Below, one piece after another: positions 1 to 8,090 of a DNA stretch of 11,706 nucleotides. Where the stretch lies: NCBI RefSeq assembly GCF_000330505.1, contig NW_004440319.1, positions 22,873-34,578 on the forward strand. Reading direction: 5' to 3'. The notes beneath the pieces were generated by a model. It saw nothing but the letters and a program-made list of their open reading frames with translations. It was not told where the DNA came from and ran no database searches. The position numbers and the translations under genes are program-made. The DNA is from Entamoeba invadens IP1. Its lineage: Eukaryota > Evosea > Mastigamoebida > Endamoebidae. The stretch's first letter is position 1. Each line of letters opens with the position of its first letter.

Positions 1-678
1 CTTGTTGTGATTTGTGTCTTCTATTAAAAAGCACAAGTTGCTTTTGTTCATTACTTTTGCATCAAACACCGAGGTGCTTATTGACCAGTTGTCTTCGTCT
101 GAGTCAAACACAACACTCCCAATCTTTATTTTTGTCAACTTCTCAAGACTGTCTTTCTCTTCAAGTGTGATGTGTTCGCGTTTCATTTTTTCTTGTTCTT
201 CTTCTTTATGTTTTTGCTGTTCATCTTCGTGTTGTCTTTTAGAAGTGATGAATTTCTCTGATTTAATTATTTGATCAACTGCTTTGTTTTTTGTTTGGAC
301 AATTTTGTTGATTTGGTCTTCATGTGGTTTTGTGTCGATTTTACATTTTTCTTCAAGAAGTGAAATTCTGAGATTGAATATCTCATACAACTGCTCGTTG
401 TCATTACGCGTTGAATAAGCAGCCATTTCGCTTTTGATTTTGTTTGAAGTGTTATCCAAAGTAGTGACAATTGTGTTGCGTGTAGTTGTGATGTTCTTTT
501 TTCTTTTGATGACCTCATCTAGTTTGTCAAAGTATCCATCCACATTCTCAATGTGTTGTGCAATATCAAGTGACTTGTTGTCAACAAAGTTGTATTCTAA
601 TTTTGGCACATAGAGGTTTGACATTGTTTTTTCTGTGTTTATGCATAGTGTTGAGAGTGCTGTTAACTCGTTTTCCAT
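1..678 (-). CDS. Coiled-coil TLDc-domain protein, N-terminal part (runs off left edge)
   Basis: An open frame starts at ATG 678 and stays open for 226 codons to the window edge, so the C-terminus is missing. Residues about 1-110 are mixed helical sequence. Residues about 110-185 are rich in Lys, Glu and Gln (KHKEEEQEKMKRE) and look like a coiled coil. From about residue 186 the text IGSVVFDSDEDNWS, then TSVFDAKVMNK, then LCFLIEDTNHNK matches the start of a TLDc domain as found in the many Entamoeba coiled-coil/TLDc proteins. In other eukaryotes TLDc proteins act in oxidative-stress protection and bind the V-ATPase; the role in Entamoeba is not established. No signal peptide or membrane segment is visible, so it is probably cytosolic. 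An A/T-rich stretch with a TTTAAATAAA box lies just upstream, and a clipped transposon end sits 63-105 bp before the ATG. The reading frame is certain; the domain name is from pattern memory. Confidence 0.75.
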   Translation of the reverse strand, partial: MENELTALSTLCINTEKTMSNLYVPKLEYNFVDNKSLDIAQHIENVDGYFDKLDEVIKRKKNITTTRNTIVTTLDNTSNKIKSEMAAYSTRNDNEQLYEIFNLRISLLEEKCKIDTKPHEDQINKIVQTKNKAVDQIIKSEKFITSKRQHEDEQQKHKEEEQEKMKREHITLEEKDSLEKLTKIKIGSVVFDSDEDNWSISTSVFDAKVMNKSNLCFLIEDTNHNK

Positions 679-740
679 CGTTTATTAATAACAAGTTTTA
701 TTTAAAAAATATTAAAAAATATAATACAAATAAGTAAAGA

Positions 741-783
741 TGTTTTTAAAATAAAAAAAATGGAAATAATCGAGGTCTTACTG
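741..783 (-). mobile_element. Clipped terminal-inverted-repeat end of a MITE
   Basis: Read on the minus strand from 783, this begins CAGTAAGACCTCGATTATTT and matches the left end of the complete element at 7843 over 43 bp with 4 mismatches by my own alignment (39/43). The dinucleotide TA follows at 784-785, as expected for the TA target of Tc1/mariner-type elements. No partner repeat lies between here and the TLDc start codon at 678, so this is a truncated copy in the opposite orientation. It lies in the upstream region of the TLDc gene. Confidence 0.75.
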
Positions 784-1025
784 TACTTGTTTTTGTACGA
801 GAAGTAAATTGTCAAAAAATTAATGTAAAAATTTTAGAATTTTTATCAATCAAATTAATTTTCTAATAATTAACAAAATCAGCTTTTTTAAATAACAGAT
901 TACATGGCTTTAAAACATATGTTCGATTGTATGTTCTTTAAGTTGGTAATTGTTATACTTAAAACAATTTTTGTAAATTTAAACTTATGTTATGTGTTTA
1001 TATGATTGAATAAATAAAACTTATT

Positions 1026-1148
1026 TTAAGGTTGACGTAAAATTATTTTAGCATGAAATTTTCCATTTTGGTACAAAAATATAAATTTTACCTCGGTGGA
1101 TCTTTTAGATCCAGTCGTTTTTTCTGCACCTTTTTTCTGGTAATACAT
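1026..1148 (-). CDS. Possible 40-aa ORF, unrecognised
   Basis: ATG at 1148 opens a 40-codon frame that stops at TAA 1028-1026. The product begins MYYQKKGAEKTTGSKRSTEV and ends with a hydrophobic/basic stretch (FIFLYQNGKFHAKIILRQP). The DNA here is less AT-rich than its surroundings and contains the hairpin GGATCTTTTAGATCC. An in-frame TAA lies just upstream of the ATG. I do not recognise a family. It could be an exon relic of a decayed gene or chance; length alone does not prove coding. Confidence 0.2.
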   Translation of the reverse strand: MYYQKKGAEKTTGSKRSTEVKFIFLYQNGKFHAKIILRQP

Positions 1149-1195
1149 TTTTGGTTTTTAATTTAGTCTATAGACTAATAATAAAATCAAAAATT
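1147..1195. repeat. Imperfect palindrome centred on 1170/1171
   Basis: The core TAGTCTATAGACTA is a perfect 14-bp palindrome. The flanks continue with partial symmetry: a TTTTTGGTTTTT side faces an AAAATCAAAAA side, giving arms of about 24 bp. It may form a hairpin or cruciform, or be a relic of a small inverted-repeat element. No target-site duplication is obvious. Confidence 0.45.
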
Positions 1196-2274
1196 CTTTT
1201 TGTCATTTAATGTTTTTTGAAAAGCAAAAAAGATTGTTGTGTATAATTTTTAATTTTTGTAACAAACAACAATAAATATGTAAAATACAAATTAGTTTTT
1301 ATATAATCACCAGACAAACAAAAAATCAACGTAAAGCCAAATTACACAATCTTTAATTTGTATATATCATATAATCATATGATAAAGTGAGTTTTTAAAA
1401 ACTTAAAGTTCTTGTTTTTAAATTATTTTGTATGTATTAACGTCGTTGTCTATCAACTTTTTATCATTTTTTGTTGAATTTGCAACTAAGAGATTATTAA
1501 GAGTTGGAAATATTATCATTTCTTTTTGATATTGATGGATTTTATTTTTTTATCCAGTTATCTTGTTGAAATATTTTTTGATGTGTAATCAATCAAATCA
1601 ATTACTTATTTGTTGTTTAAAAAATACACAATTTAATAAAACAATATCAGAGCACATAATATCATATATTACATCATTAACAATTATTACAACATTATAT
1701 TTTCAATAAAATTAACAAGTTTTTGAATTATTTATAAAAATGCTTATGATTTAATCTGAACAAATTACAAATGAATCCGACAACATATCATTAATATATC
1801 ATTTTTTCATAAACAACCACCAAACGCTTTAGACAATATAAATTACTCATTAAAATGACCTGTTGTTTGTTTTATATAAATGGCCATTTATTAAAATGTT
1901 TGTGAATAATGATGATTTTTTTTAATAAGATAATTAATATAAAAATGCCGATTTTTTTCTTTGTTCTTCAAAAGACATCAAGGTCTTTAAGTTTTATAAA
2001 TAAACTTTATTACGAACTTATTATTTTTATTTTTTAGTATTTTTTGGTAAATAGGTAAAATTTTATATTTTATACCGGAATAGGTAAAATAAATTTTACT
2101 TTTTTTTTCTTCAACTTTATAACTTATTGTTTAATATTTTTTTGATTTAAAAGATGTATTAAAACACTCAAATTTAATTGTTTTTATTCATATTCAAATC
2201 AAAAAAATACTTAATTAAATTCATGATAATTATTAATTAATAACTGGACTCAATAGTTTTATCAAAAATAACAT

Positions 2275-2290
2275 AAAAAATAAATTATTA
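2275..2290 (-). terminator. Possible poly(A) signal of the receptor kinase gene
   Basis: About 10-25 bases after the stop codon the minus strand reads TAATAATTTATTTTTT. It contains the TAATTT-type hexamer followed by a T tract, which resembles the short poly(A) signals of Entamoeba mRNAs. In sequence this AT-rich such motifs arise by chance, so the call is tentative. Confidence 0.3.
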
Positions 2291-2299
2291 CTAACAGTA

Positions 2300-3097
2300 T
2301 TAATTAAGCATTTCTTGTAATTGCTCTACCACATTTTCTATGTTCGCTCTTTGTAAGGAATCTTGTTTCCAACATTGTTGAATTAAATTGTATTGATCAT
2401 CTGACATGTTTTCTTTTTTCTCAAGCCTTTTCCCAGAAGTAACCATTTCTGCTATGTTCCAAGGAAATTTGAACATCTCTTTGGGGTAAGCCTCGCACCA
2501 TCCGAATACCTCAAACATTGTTATTGCAAAAGAGTATATATCCGCACATTCTCTGTAGTTTTCTTGTTGTAAAATTTCAGGCGCCATGTAAATGGGTGTA
2601 CCAATACCTTTTGTAAAAGTCATGTTAGTCATTATTAAATTGACGTTTCTTGCACTCCCAAAGTCAGTCAATTTTGCATTGATAACATCAGTACAACTCA
2701 GATCTAATGAAAAGACTAAGATGTTGTCTGGCTTGATGTCTCCGTGTAATATCCCATTTTTATGTAAATAACAAATACCTTTTGCCGCATCTAACATCAT
2801 TTTGATGCGGATTTTTATAACAACTTCTTCACTCTTCTTTTGTTTCATTGGATCCTGCAAAGACCCAAATGGCGCATATTCGGTGACCATACACACTTTT
2901 GTTGTGATGAACACAGCCCCATAGAAATGGACGATATACTCACACCTGAACTTATCTAACATCGACACTTCATTTTCAAACTCATTTGTGTCATCATCTA
3001 AAACAACCCGTTGTTTCAGTTTTTTAATGGCAACTCGATTGCCTCTGAATGTGCCTTTAGACACGATACCAAAGGATCCTCCCCGAGTTTCTTCTCT
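2300..3097 (-). CDS. TKL-type protein kinase domain, C-terminal part of the receptor kinase gene
   Basis: This frame carries a near-complete kinase domain, running from the TGA at 3100-3098 to the TAA at 2302-2300. Counting from the GTG at 3064, VAIKK gives the ATP-binding lysine (residue 14), an alpha-C glutamate lies near residue 32, HGDIKPDN gives the catalytic Asp (109) and Asn (114), DFG is at 134-136 and APE at 161-163. The HRD arginine is Gly, so this is a non-RD kinase. Upstream of the GTG the frame also encodes GSFGIVSKG, the rest of the glycine-rich loop. The first in-frame ATG lies inside the N-lobe, so this is not an independent gene. It is the end of the receptor gene encoded at 3016-6990, displaced by one base. 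The cysteine and tryptophan pattern near the end (QQCWKQDSLQRA) is typical of tyrosine-kinase-like kinases. The intracellular role would be phosphorylation of Ser/Thr or Tyr targets downstream of the ectodomain. Confidence 0.85.
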   Translation of the reverse strand, partial: REETRGGSFGIVSKGTFRGNRVAIKKLKQRVVLDDDTNEFENEVSMLDKFRCEYIVHFYGAVFITTKVCMVTEYAPFGSLQDPMKQKKSEEVVIKIRIKMMLDAAKGICYLHKNGILHGDIKPDNILVFSLDLSCTDVINAKLTDFGSARNVNLIMTNMTFTKGIGTPIYMAPEILQQENYRECADIYSFAITMFEVFGWCEAYPKEMFKFPWNIAEMVTSGKRLEKKENMSDDQYNLIQQCWKQDSLQRANIENVVEQLQEMLN

Positions 3098-6000
3098 TCA
3101 ATGATTTCGTCTGGATCAATTCGAGTTGATTGTGCTGTTACCCCACTCATTCGTATTTCATCAAAACTCTCTTTGCCACTTTGAAGTGATTTGGAAATGA
3201 TGAGAATTGTTGTGTCGATTTTAGATGTGCAAAATGGTGTTATAATCAGTGTAAATTCACATGCAAACCCTTTCTTTAATACAACTATTTCAGGCTCCGT
3301 TCTTATTGCAAATTTGGTTTGATCACTTTTAAGAGAGAATTGGATTTTCAATGTGCGTTCTTTTGTATTTCCAACACAGAACAAGATTTTTTCTTCTGTG
3401 TTGATTGGAAGTTCTTCTATTTCGGAATTCAAGTTGATTTCACTTGGACTCACACAAACGCCATTTGAAACAACTTTGAATTGGACGTTTGATCGCTTCA
3501 TTGGAAAGATGGTCGTCATTTTCTCAACTTCATTTTGGTGAATCTTTGTAATGATATGATTAGTTGTAACTACCACAACTGCGATAATCAAAATTACGAC
3601 TAAAATTGATATGACAATCACAAACAAGAGCACCCACCATACCGCCTTTAAATCACATGCAGTGCCTTCTTCATTTGGTGCTTTCCAAAACGAGCATTTT
3701 GTGCATTTGGAATCTTCAATTTTGTTACAATCAAGTATCGAAGAAATTTCAGTGCAAATTGAATTTATCAAAACCCGACTTGGATCACATGATAAACACA
3801 TTTGCTTCGAAGAACACGTTTTGCAATTTGTGTCACACACATCACATTCGTTTTGATTGATTTGGAAGTAACTGTCTTCACATTTTGAACACCCATTTCG
3901 AGTGACTTCAACTTGACAACCAACTATCAAATTTTGTGCCTTACAATCATTATTAATCGTCATGTAATTTGTAGTGTTACAAGTGAGACACTTTTGAGTG
4001 TTGTAGCAACTCTCACATTTTACATCACATTTATCACAAAAAAGTCTGTTTCTGTAATAGCCATTTACACACTTCACACACCCTCCGGATGGCACAAATT
4101 GCATACAAATGTCTCTTAAATCTTCATTTGTAATGCAACTGTGTTCACTCAAAAATGTACCACTTCGACAACTCATACAGAACGTCGAATTATAATAACA
4201 CGTCTCACAATTTGAGTCGCATTTTTCACATCTTTGTGTCATTAAATTATAATAAAACCCAAATGCGCATCTAGCACAGCCACTTGTGTACGTTTTAATA
4301 CACTTTTCATCATCATTCAAAATACATGTTTCACCATTTAAAAGCATTTCATTTGGACATTCAACACATTTGGAGTTTAAAACACTTTGACAATTTAATA
4401 ACTCAATTGTACATTTGCCGTTTAAATCATTTGGATGTTCGCAATTGGTCAACTCGCATGTTTTGTTGGTGTTCATTTCACTTAACGAGTCACATTTTGT
4501 CGACTTTTGGTATTCATAAATTAAAGTGTTTGGGTACACATTTCCACATTTGATGCATGTTGTTGTATTTGTGAGATATCCACTATTGCATGAAATAACA
4601 CTCTTTTGATTGATCACTTCCGCTTGTTCTATTTCAACACAATTTCCGTCTTTATTTAATGTGTTTTTAGTTGTATTGCAGATCGCACATAACCCATCTC
4701 TTCTCAACAAAATACAGTCATTGTTTATTTCACATATTCCATCTTGCAACACAAACTTATCTTTACATTTTATGCAACTCCTTGATACAACAAGTTGACA
4801 ATTAGTATTACTGACACATTTACCATTCACTGGATAATAACCCTTTTTACATTTAAAACAACTGTTTGCATTGAAAGAACATTTTTCGCAATTTAAGTCG
4901 ACGCAATCAACACAACTTTTAGTTGTGACATCATAAAAGTTGTCTTCACATGTGTTGACACATTGGGTACATTCAACTGTCGATGTTTTTAGATGACATA
5001 TTTGGCATTGTTTGTTATTGATCTGCATCAAAGAATGTGAAATCAACAACACCCGTTTTGTGACATTTTCAATTTCTATTGGAATTAAATTGTTGTTTTT
5101 GATGTACAACACAAAATTGTCTGTTTTTACAACACAAATCTTTTTTTGTTGTTCACCAATGTATATATTTTCGTTGTTAATTTCTCCCATGTTGCCTTCT
5201 TCACTCTTATAATTTAAATGTATTCTGTTCATTTTTATTGAATTTGACTCTTTGATGTTTTCAATATCAACTCGCATTGCAGTCACTTCTTTCAATGGGG
5301 TGATATAACACGTATATTTGTCATCGTCATCACACGGGCAATAACTTTCCAAATACCTATACGTGTTATTCGACGTGTCTACTAAATGGCAGTATATTCT
5401 TGTAGAGTGTCCATATCGTATCAATTTGTTGTCTTTCAGTGGTGTCGACGACTCGTGTGCTGTAAAAATGATTGGACTCTCGTTTTTTGAGAAAGCGATA
5501 TCAAAATCATATTCAGAAACAATTGTATTTACGTTTGAAAAAAATAAAACGGTAGTTTGAATAAGTGGAATGTCTCGTATAGTTCTTTCGTGCACATTAA
5601 ATGTCCCTCCATTAAACAAACAACTTTCAGCTTCTGCCCAGGCATTTCCGGTAATGTAAATATTATAATTTTGAGTATCAAGAGATGTCATCAATTCAAC
5701 TTCTTTTTCGTCCATATTTCCTTCCAAATAAATTGAAGCGCCAGTGGTCATATTCATATTTTGTGTTTTAAAAAGTGAGTTGGAATAGACACGAATTTGA
5801 GTGCTTCCAGTAAGAAACACAATATTTGTAGCAATCAATTTTGAGCTGCCATATAAATACACTTTGGCATTACCACTCACTGTAAAATTCACTGCATTTA
5901 CAACTGAGGAATTCCAGACATTCAAAGTCGAACTGCCATCAACTAAAAATCGATTTGTGGCACCAATATAACTAGTGTTGTACAGTCTTATTGTTGCTTG

Positions 6001-6990
6001 AGATAACACACCAACATCTTTAACAACAACTACGGACTCGTCATACATCTCTAATACTGGATTAGCTGTGAGTGTCATAAACACGTTTATGTTAACACTA
6101 CACCTTTCTCTCAAGAATATTTTGGTGTTGCTATTCATTGTCAAATTGTTTATTTCAAATGTCGTGTTTTTGTTGGCTGTAATTTGAGCATCATCTGACA
6201 AGACAAATCTGTCAACAACAAATAACGCGTTCCCAGTCGCTTGTAGTGATCTCAAAGCACTGAAACCCGCATAATTCATAACAATAACACTAAAATCACT
6301 CACATTGAGACTTGAACTGTCCACAAATAGTATTGTATTCATTGTTTCAAATGTCGCACTTCCTGTTATTTTGATAGAAGAAGAAGAATATAAAGTCACT
6401 GATATCAATGTTAAATCAGATTGGTCATTTAGTATTAATTTGCTAGTGTCTCGCAATTCAACTGAATTGTTAATTTGAGCAACACCATGTCTATTAAGAG
6501 TAAATGATGAGTTAATATACAATTTCAGTGAACAATATGAATAATAATAAGAATAATCATTGAGTATAATCATTGCGTTGGTTGTCAATGAAATTTCAGG
6601 TACTACCAAGTTGTTAGTAGACACATTCATAACTACTCTTGAAAACCCAGAAGTCACAAAAATCACATCTTCATACATTTGAAAAGTATTAAAAGATTTG
6701 AAAGTTGCATTGTCGTGCATTTTAAATGTCGCTTTAGAACTCATTGAAGTACCAGAATTTGTTTTAAGTGTTGATTCGTTCTGTAATATCAACACTGAAC
6801 TTCCACCCAAAGTAATCAGTCCGCTGCTCATAACACATTCGTCATTTTGAATTGTTTTTATTTCGTTGTTTAACAATTTAATTTCTTCGATTATTTGTTC
6901 AGAGCCTTTTTGTTTGATTTTTAATGTTGCCGAACATTGTAATAATAAACACATGAACACAAAAATTAATAAAAAGGGAATACAACGCAT
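3016..6990 (-). CDS. Transmembrane receptor kinase (TMK-type), ectodomain to start of kinase domain
   Basis: The frame is open upstream to TTG 7005, but the first ATG is 6990. That start places a clean signal peptide (MRCIPFLLIFVFMCLLLQCS) at the N-terminus. Numbered from that ATG: residues about 50-425 are Ser/Thr/Asn/Val-rich repeats of 20-24 residues that look like a beta-solenoid with many N-x-S/T sites; about 430-655 is mixed sequence; about 660-1112 is cysteine-rich with many CxxC pairs and GYY/GFYY motifs, as in furin-like repeats; 1116-1142 is a strongly hydrophobic membrane helix; about 1165-1290 is a beta-rich juxtamembrane segment. The frame enters the kinase domain with EEKKLGE, then shifts and ends after 20 out-of-frame residues. 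This order matches Entamoeba transmembrane kinases, thought to sense surface or serum signals. Joined to 2300-3097, with the frameshift near 3078 allowed for, the product would be about 1,563 residues. Confidence 0.88.
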   Translation of the reverse strand: MRCIPFLLIFVFMCLLLQCSATLKIKQKGSEQIIEEIKLLNNEIKTIQNDECVMSSGLITLGGSSVLILQNESTLKTNSGTSMSSKATFKMHDNATFKSFNTFQMYEDVIFVTSGFSRVVMNVSTNNLVVPEISLTTNAMIILNDYSYYYSYCSLKLYINSSFTLNRHGVAQINNSVELRDTSKLILNDQSDLTLISVTLYSSSSIKITGSATFETMNTILFVDSSSLNVSDFSVIVMNYAGFSALRSLQATGNALFVVDRFVLSDDAQITANKNTTFEINNLTMNSNTKIFLRERCSVNINVFMTLTANPVLEMYDESVVVVKDVGVLSQATIRLYNTSYIGATNRFLVDGSSTLNVWNSSVVNAVNFTVSGNAKVYLYGSSKLIATNIVFLTGSTQIRVYSNSLFKTQNMNMTTGASIYLEGNMDEKEVELMTSLDTQNYNIYITGNAWAEAESCLFNGGTFNVHERTIRDIPLIQTTVLFFSNVNTIVSEYDFDIAFSKNESPIIFTAHESSTPLKDNKLIRYGHSTRIYCHLVDTSNNTYRYLESYCPCDDDDKYTCYITPLKEVTAMRVDIENIKESNSIKMNRIHLNYKSEEGNMGEINNENIYIGEQQKKICVVKTDNFVLYIKNNNLIPIEIENVTKRVLLISHSLMQINNKQCQICHLKTSTVECTQCVNTCEDNFYDVTTKSCVDCVDLNCEKCSFNANSCFKCKKGYYPVNGKCVSNTNCQLVVSRSCIKCKDKFVLQDGICEINNDCILLRRDGLCAICNTTKNTLNKDGNCVEIEQAEVINQKSVISCNSGYLTNTTTCIKCGNVYPNTLIYEYQKSTKCDSLSEMNTNKTCELTNCEHPNDLNGKCTIELLNCQSVLNSKCVECPNEMLLNGETCILNDDEKCIKTYTSGCARCAFGFYYNLMTQRCEKCDSNCETCYYNSTFCMSCRSGTFLSEHSCITNEDLRDICMQFVPSGGCVKCVNGYYRNRLFCDKCDVKCESCYNTQKCLTCNTTNYMTINNDCKAQNLIVGCQVEVTRNGCSKCEDSYFQINQNECDVCDTNCKTCSSKQMCLSCDPSRVLINSICTEISSILDCNKIEDSKCTKCSFWKAPNEEGTACDLKAVWWVLLFVIVISILVVILIIAVVVVTTNHIITKIHQNEVEKMTTIFPMKRSNVQFKVVSNGVCVSPSEINLNSEIEELPINTEEKILFCVGNTKERTLKIQFSLKSDQTKFAIRTEPEIVVLKKGFACEFTLIITPFCTSKIDTTILIISKSLQSGKESFDEIRMSGVTAQSTRIDPDEIIEEKKLGEDPLVSCLKAHSEAIELPLKN
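3074..3084 (-). other. One-base frameshift in the glycine-rich loop
   Basis: On the minus strand the codons for LGE (CTC GGG GAG) run into GATCC, while the GSFG of the loop is read from GGA TCC TTT GGT one base out of register. The two frames share the G at 3079, so one G appears to be missing from a short G run. No GT..AG intron is needed to explain the join. Causes could be a real inactivating deletion, an assembly error in a G run, or, less likely, recoding. Confidence 0.85.
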
Positions 6991-7005
6991 TGGGTCCAAC
7001 TTCAA

Positions 7006-7842
7006 GTTGTTATAATATGTGTTTTAAAAAAATAACAATAAAATAAAAATTTATAAATATAGCATCCAAAACCTGTATAATTATTTTTTACAAGTTTACT
7101 TAATATAGTAAATTGTCATAAAATAATTCTCAATTATTTTATTATATAAAATATGTATACAACAGTAAAACCTCCCAAAAGCGGGAGGGTATGGGCTTTA
7201 ATTTTGTTCTCTCAAGAGTGGGCATTTTTAGCCAATCAAACCTTAATTACCACTTTTTAGAGAACTCTATTTTAATTAACTAAAAAGCCAGAGTTAATAG
7301 CTTTAATTAAAAACCATTAACTATTAATAAAATTGTCATATAATAAAACGAATGATAACAAATTCTGAGCATTGACATTTTTTCATATCACTTGTTATTG
7401 CCTCGTGTTTGACCCACTTGATGAGTTAAACTGTTTGTTTATTTAAATAACTTTTTATTTATTCGAAATAATTCAAGCCAAATTTACTTTACTTGACCAA
7501 GACTCTATCTAAACAGACCCCGAAAAACCCCGGTCTCTACTTGTAGAACCAACCAGCAATAAAAAACGACCGGAAAACTATAAAAATGGTTTCAGAAAAC
7601 CATTTATTGTTTTTCCATAAAAATTTTGAAAAAAAGACAAAAAACCAAAAAACTATAATATTTTATAAATTTATAATTTGCCTTTCGGTTTTTTTCGCTA
7701 GAATGTTTTTTTTAGTATCTGTCTTTCATTATTTCATATATTTTTATTAAAATACTGCAATGTAAATCACTATAATATAATTGATATATAATAATAAAAT
7801 ATTATTTTTTTACAACAGTAATTATTGAAAATCAATGAATTA
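7006..7842. other. AT-rich intergenic region upstream of the receptor kinase gene
   Basis: There is no credible ORF here. It should contain the promoter of the minus-strand receptor gene near 7006-7090. It also holds a transposon-like end at 7163, a 9-bp-arm hairpin at 7584-7605 (AAATGGTTT / AAACCATTT) and a C-rich patch near 7518-7532. The phrase AATTGTCATAAAATAA near 7111 recurs with one change near 7331, which hints at small repeated units. Confidence 0.5.
7163..7260 (+). mobile_element. Possible solo end of a second Tc1/mariner- or pogo-like element
   Basis: The stretch starts CAGTAAAACCTCCC, sharing the first ten bases with the left end of the MITE at 7843. It contains a motif CTCCCAAAAGCGGGAG that can fold as a hairpin, and about 40 bp later a diverged copy, CTCTCAAGAGTGGGCA. 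Paired subterminal motifs behind a CAGT end are the layout of pogo/Tigger-like ends. No matching right end was found downstream, and the preceding dinucleotide is AA rather than TA, so it is at best a degenerate fragment. Confidence 0.4.
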
Positions 7843-8063
7843 CAGTAAAACCTTGATTATTTCCAATTTTTTTATTTTAAAAACCTTGACACTTTCCAAA
7901 TTGAAGATTTTGAATTTTTTAGTAAATTGTTATATCAGCTAATAATTTAAATTAACTAACTTCAGATTACTTCGCATTTTTCTAAAAAACTTCAAACAAT
8001 TAATCTTTGAAATTGTCGAGGTTTGGAAAATGTCAAGGTTTGGAAATAATCGAGGTCTTAATG
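7843..8063. mobile_element. Complete 221-bp MITE with TA target-site duplication
   Basis: The left end (TA)CAGTAAAACCTTGATTATTT and the right end, read on the minus strand as CATTAAGACCTCGATTATTT and followed by TA, form terminal inverted repeats of about 25 bp. TA is present on both sides (7841-7842 and 8064-8065). Subterminal 17-bp motifs of the form ACCT(C/T)GA..TTTCCAA occur twice on the left (7850-7866, 7883-7899) and three times without gaps on the right in inverse orientation (8006-8022, 8023-8039, 8040-8056). There is no coding capacity, so it is non-autonomous. The CAGT ends and TA target fit the Tc1/mariner superfamily, probably pogo-like. Confidence 0.85.
8006..8056. repeat. Three tandem copies of a 17-bp motif at the MITE right end
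   Basis: The copies are TTTGAAATTGTCGAGGT, TTGGAAAATGTCAAGGT and TTGGAAATAATCGAGGT, contiguous at 17-bp period. The outermost one overlaps the terminal inverted repeat. These are candidate transposase-binding sites; the left end carries two such copies separated by 16 bp of A/T. Confidence 0.8.
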
Positions 8064-8090
8064 TATCATTACTTCACCAGTAGTCATCCT

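Larger units (their letters stand above)
679..2299. other. AT-rich intergenic region
   Basis: This stretch of about 1.6 kb lies between the start of the TLDc gene and the end of the kinase gene, both on the minus strand. It is mostly homopolymeric A/T. Apart from the clipped transposon end, one palindrome, one doubtful small ORF and the possible poly(A) signal of the kinase gene near its right end, I see no gene, RNA gene or tandem array. It should contain the promoter of the TLDc gene near its left end. Confidence 0.6.

Noticed and set aside
14..518. ORFs on the plus strand (14-274) and in another minus frame (267-518)
   Set aside because: They overlap the 226-codon coiled-coil/TLDc frame, which has a better residue pattern and a recognisable domain; they are shadows.
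1416..1524. Minus-strand open stretch starting MIIFPTLNNLLVANS
   Set aside because: About 35 codons with no recognisable family, flanked by stops in A/T-rich noise; not better than chance.
3016..3110. Intron instead of a frameshift at the kinase join
   Set aside because: The homologous text continues on both sides with exactly one base missing, so removing any intron would delete conserved loop residues.
3353..5560. Several plus-strand ORFs of 62-81 codons across the receptor gene
   Set aside because: All lie antisense to the long receptor frame and have compositions typical of antisense shadows.
6991..7005. Upstream start of the receptor at 7005
   Set aside because: The codon is TTG; the first ATG at 6990 gives a good signal peptide and is preferred for a eukaryotic nuclear gene.
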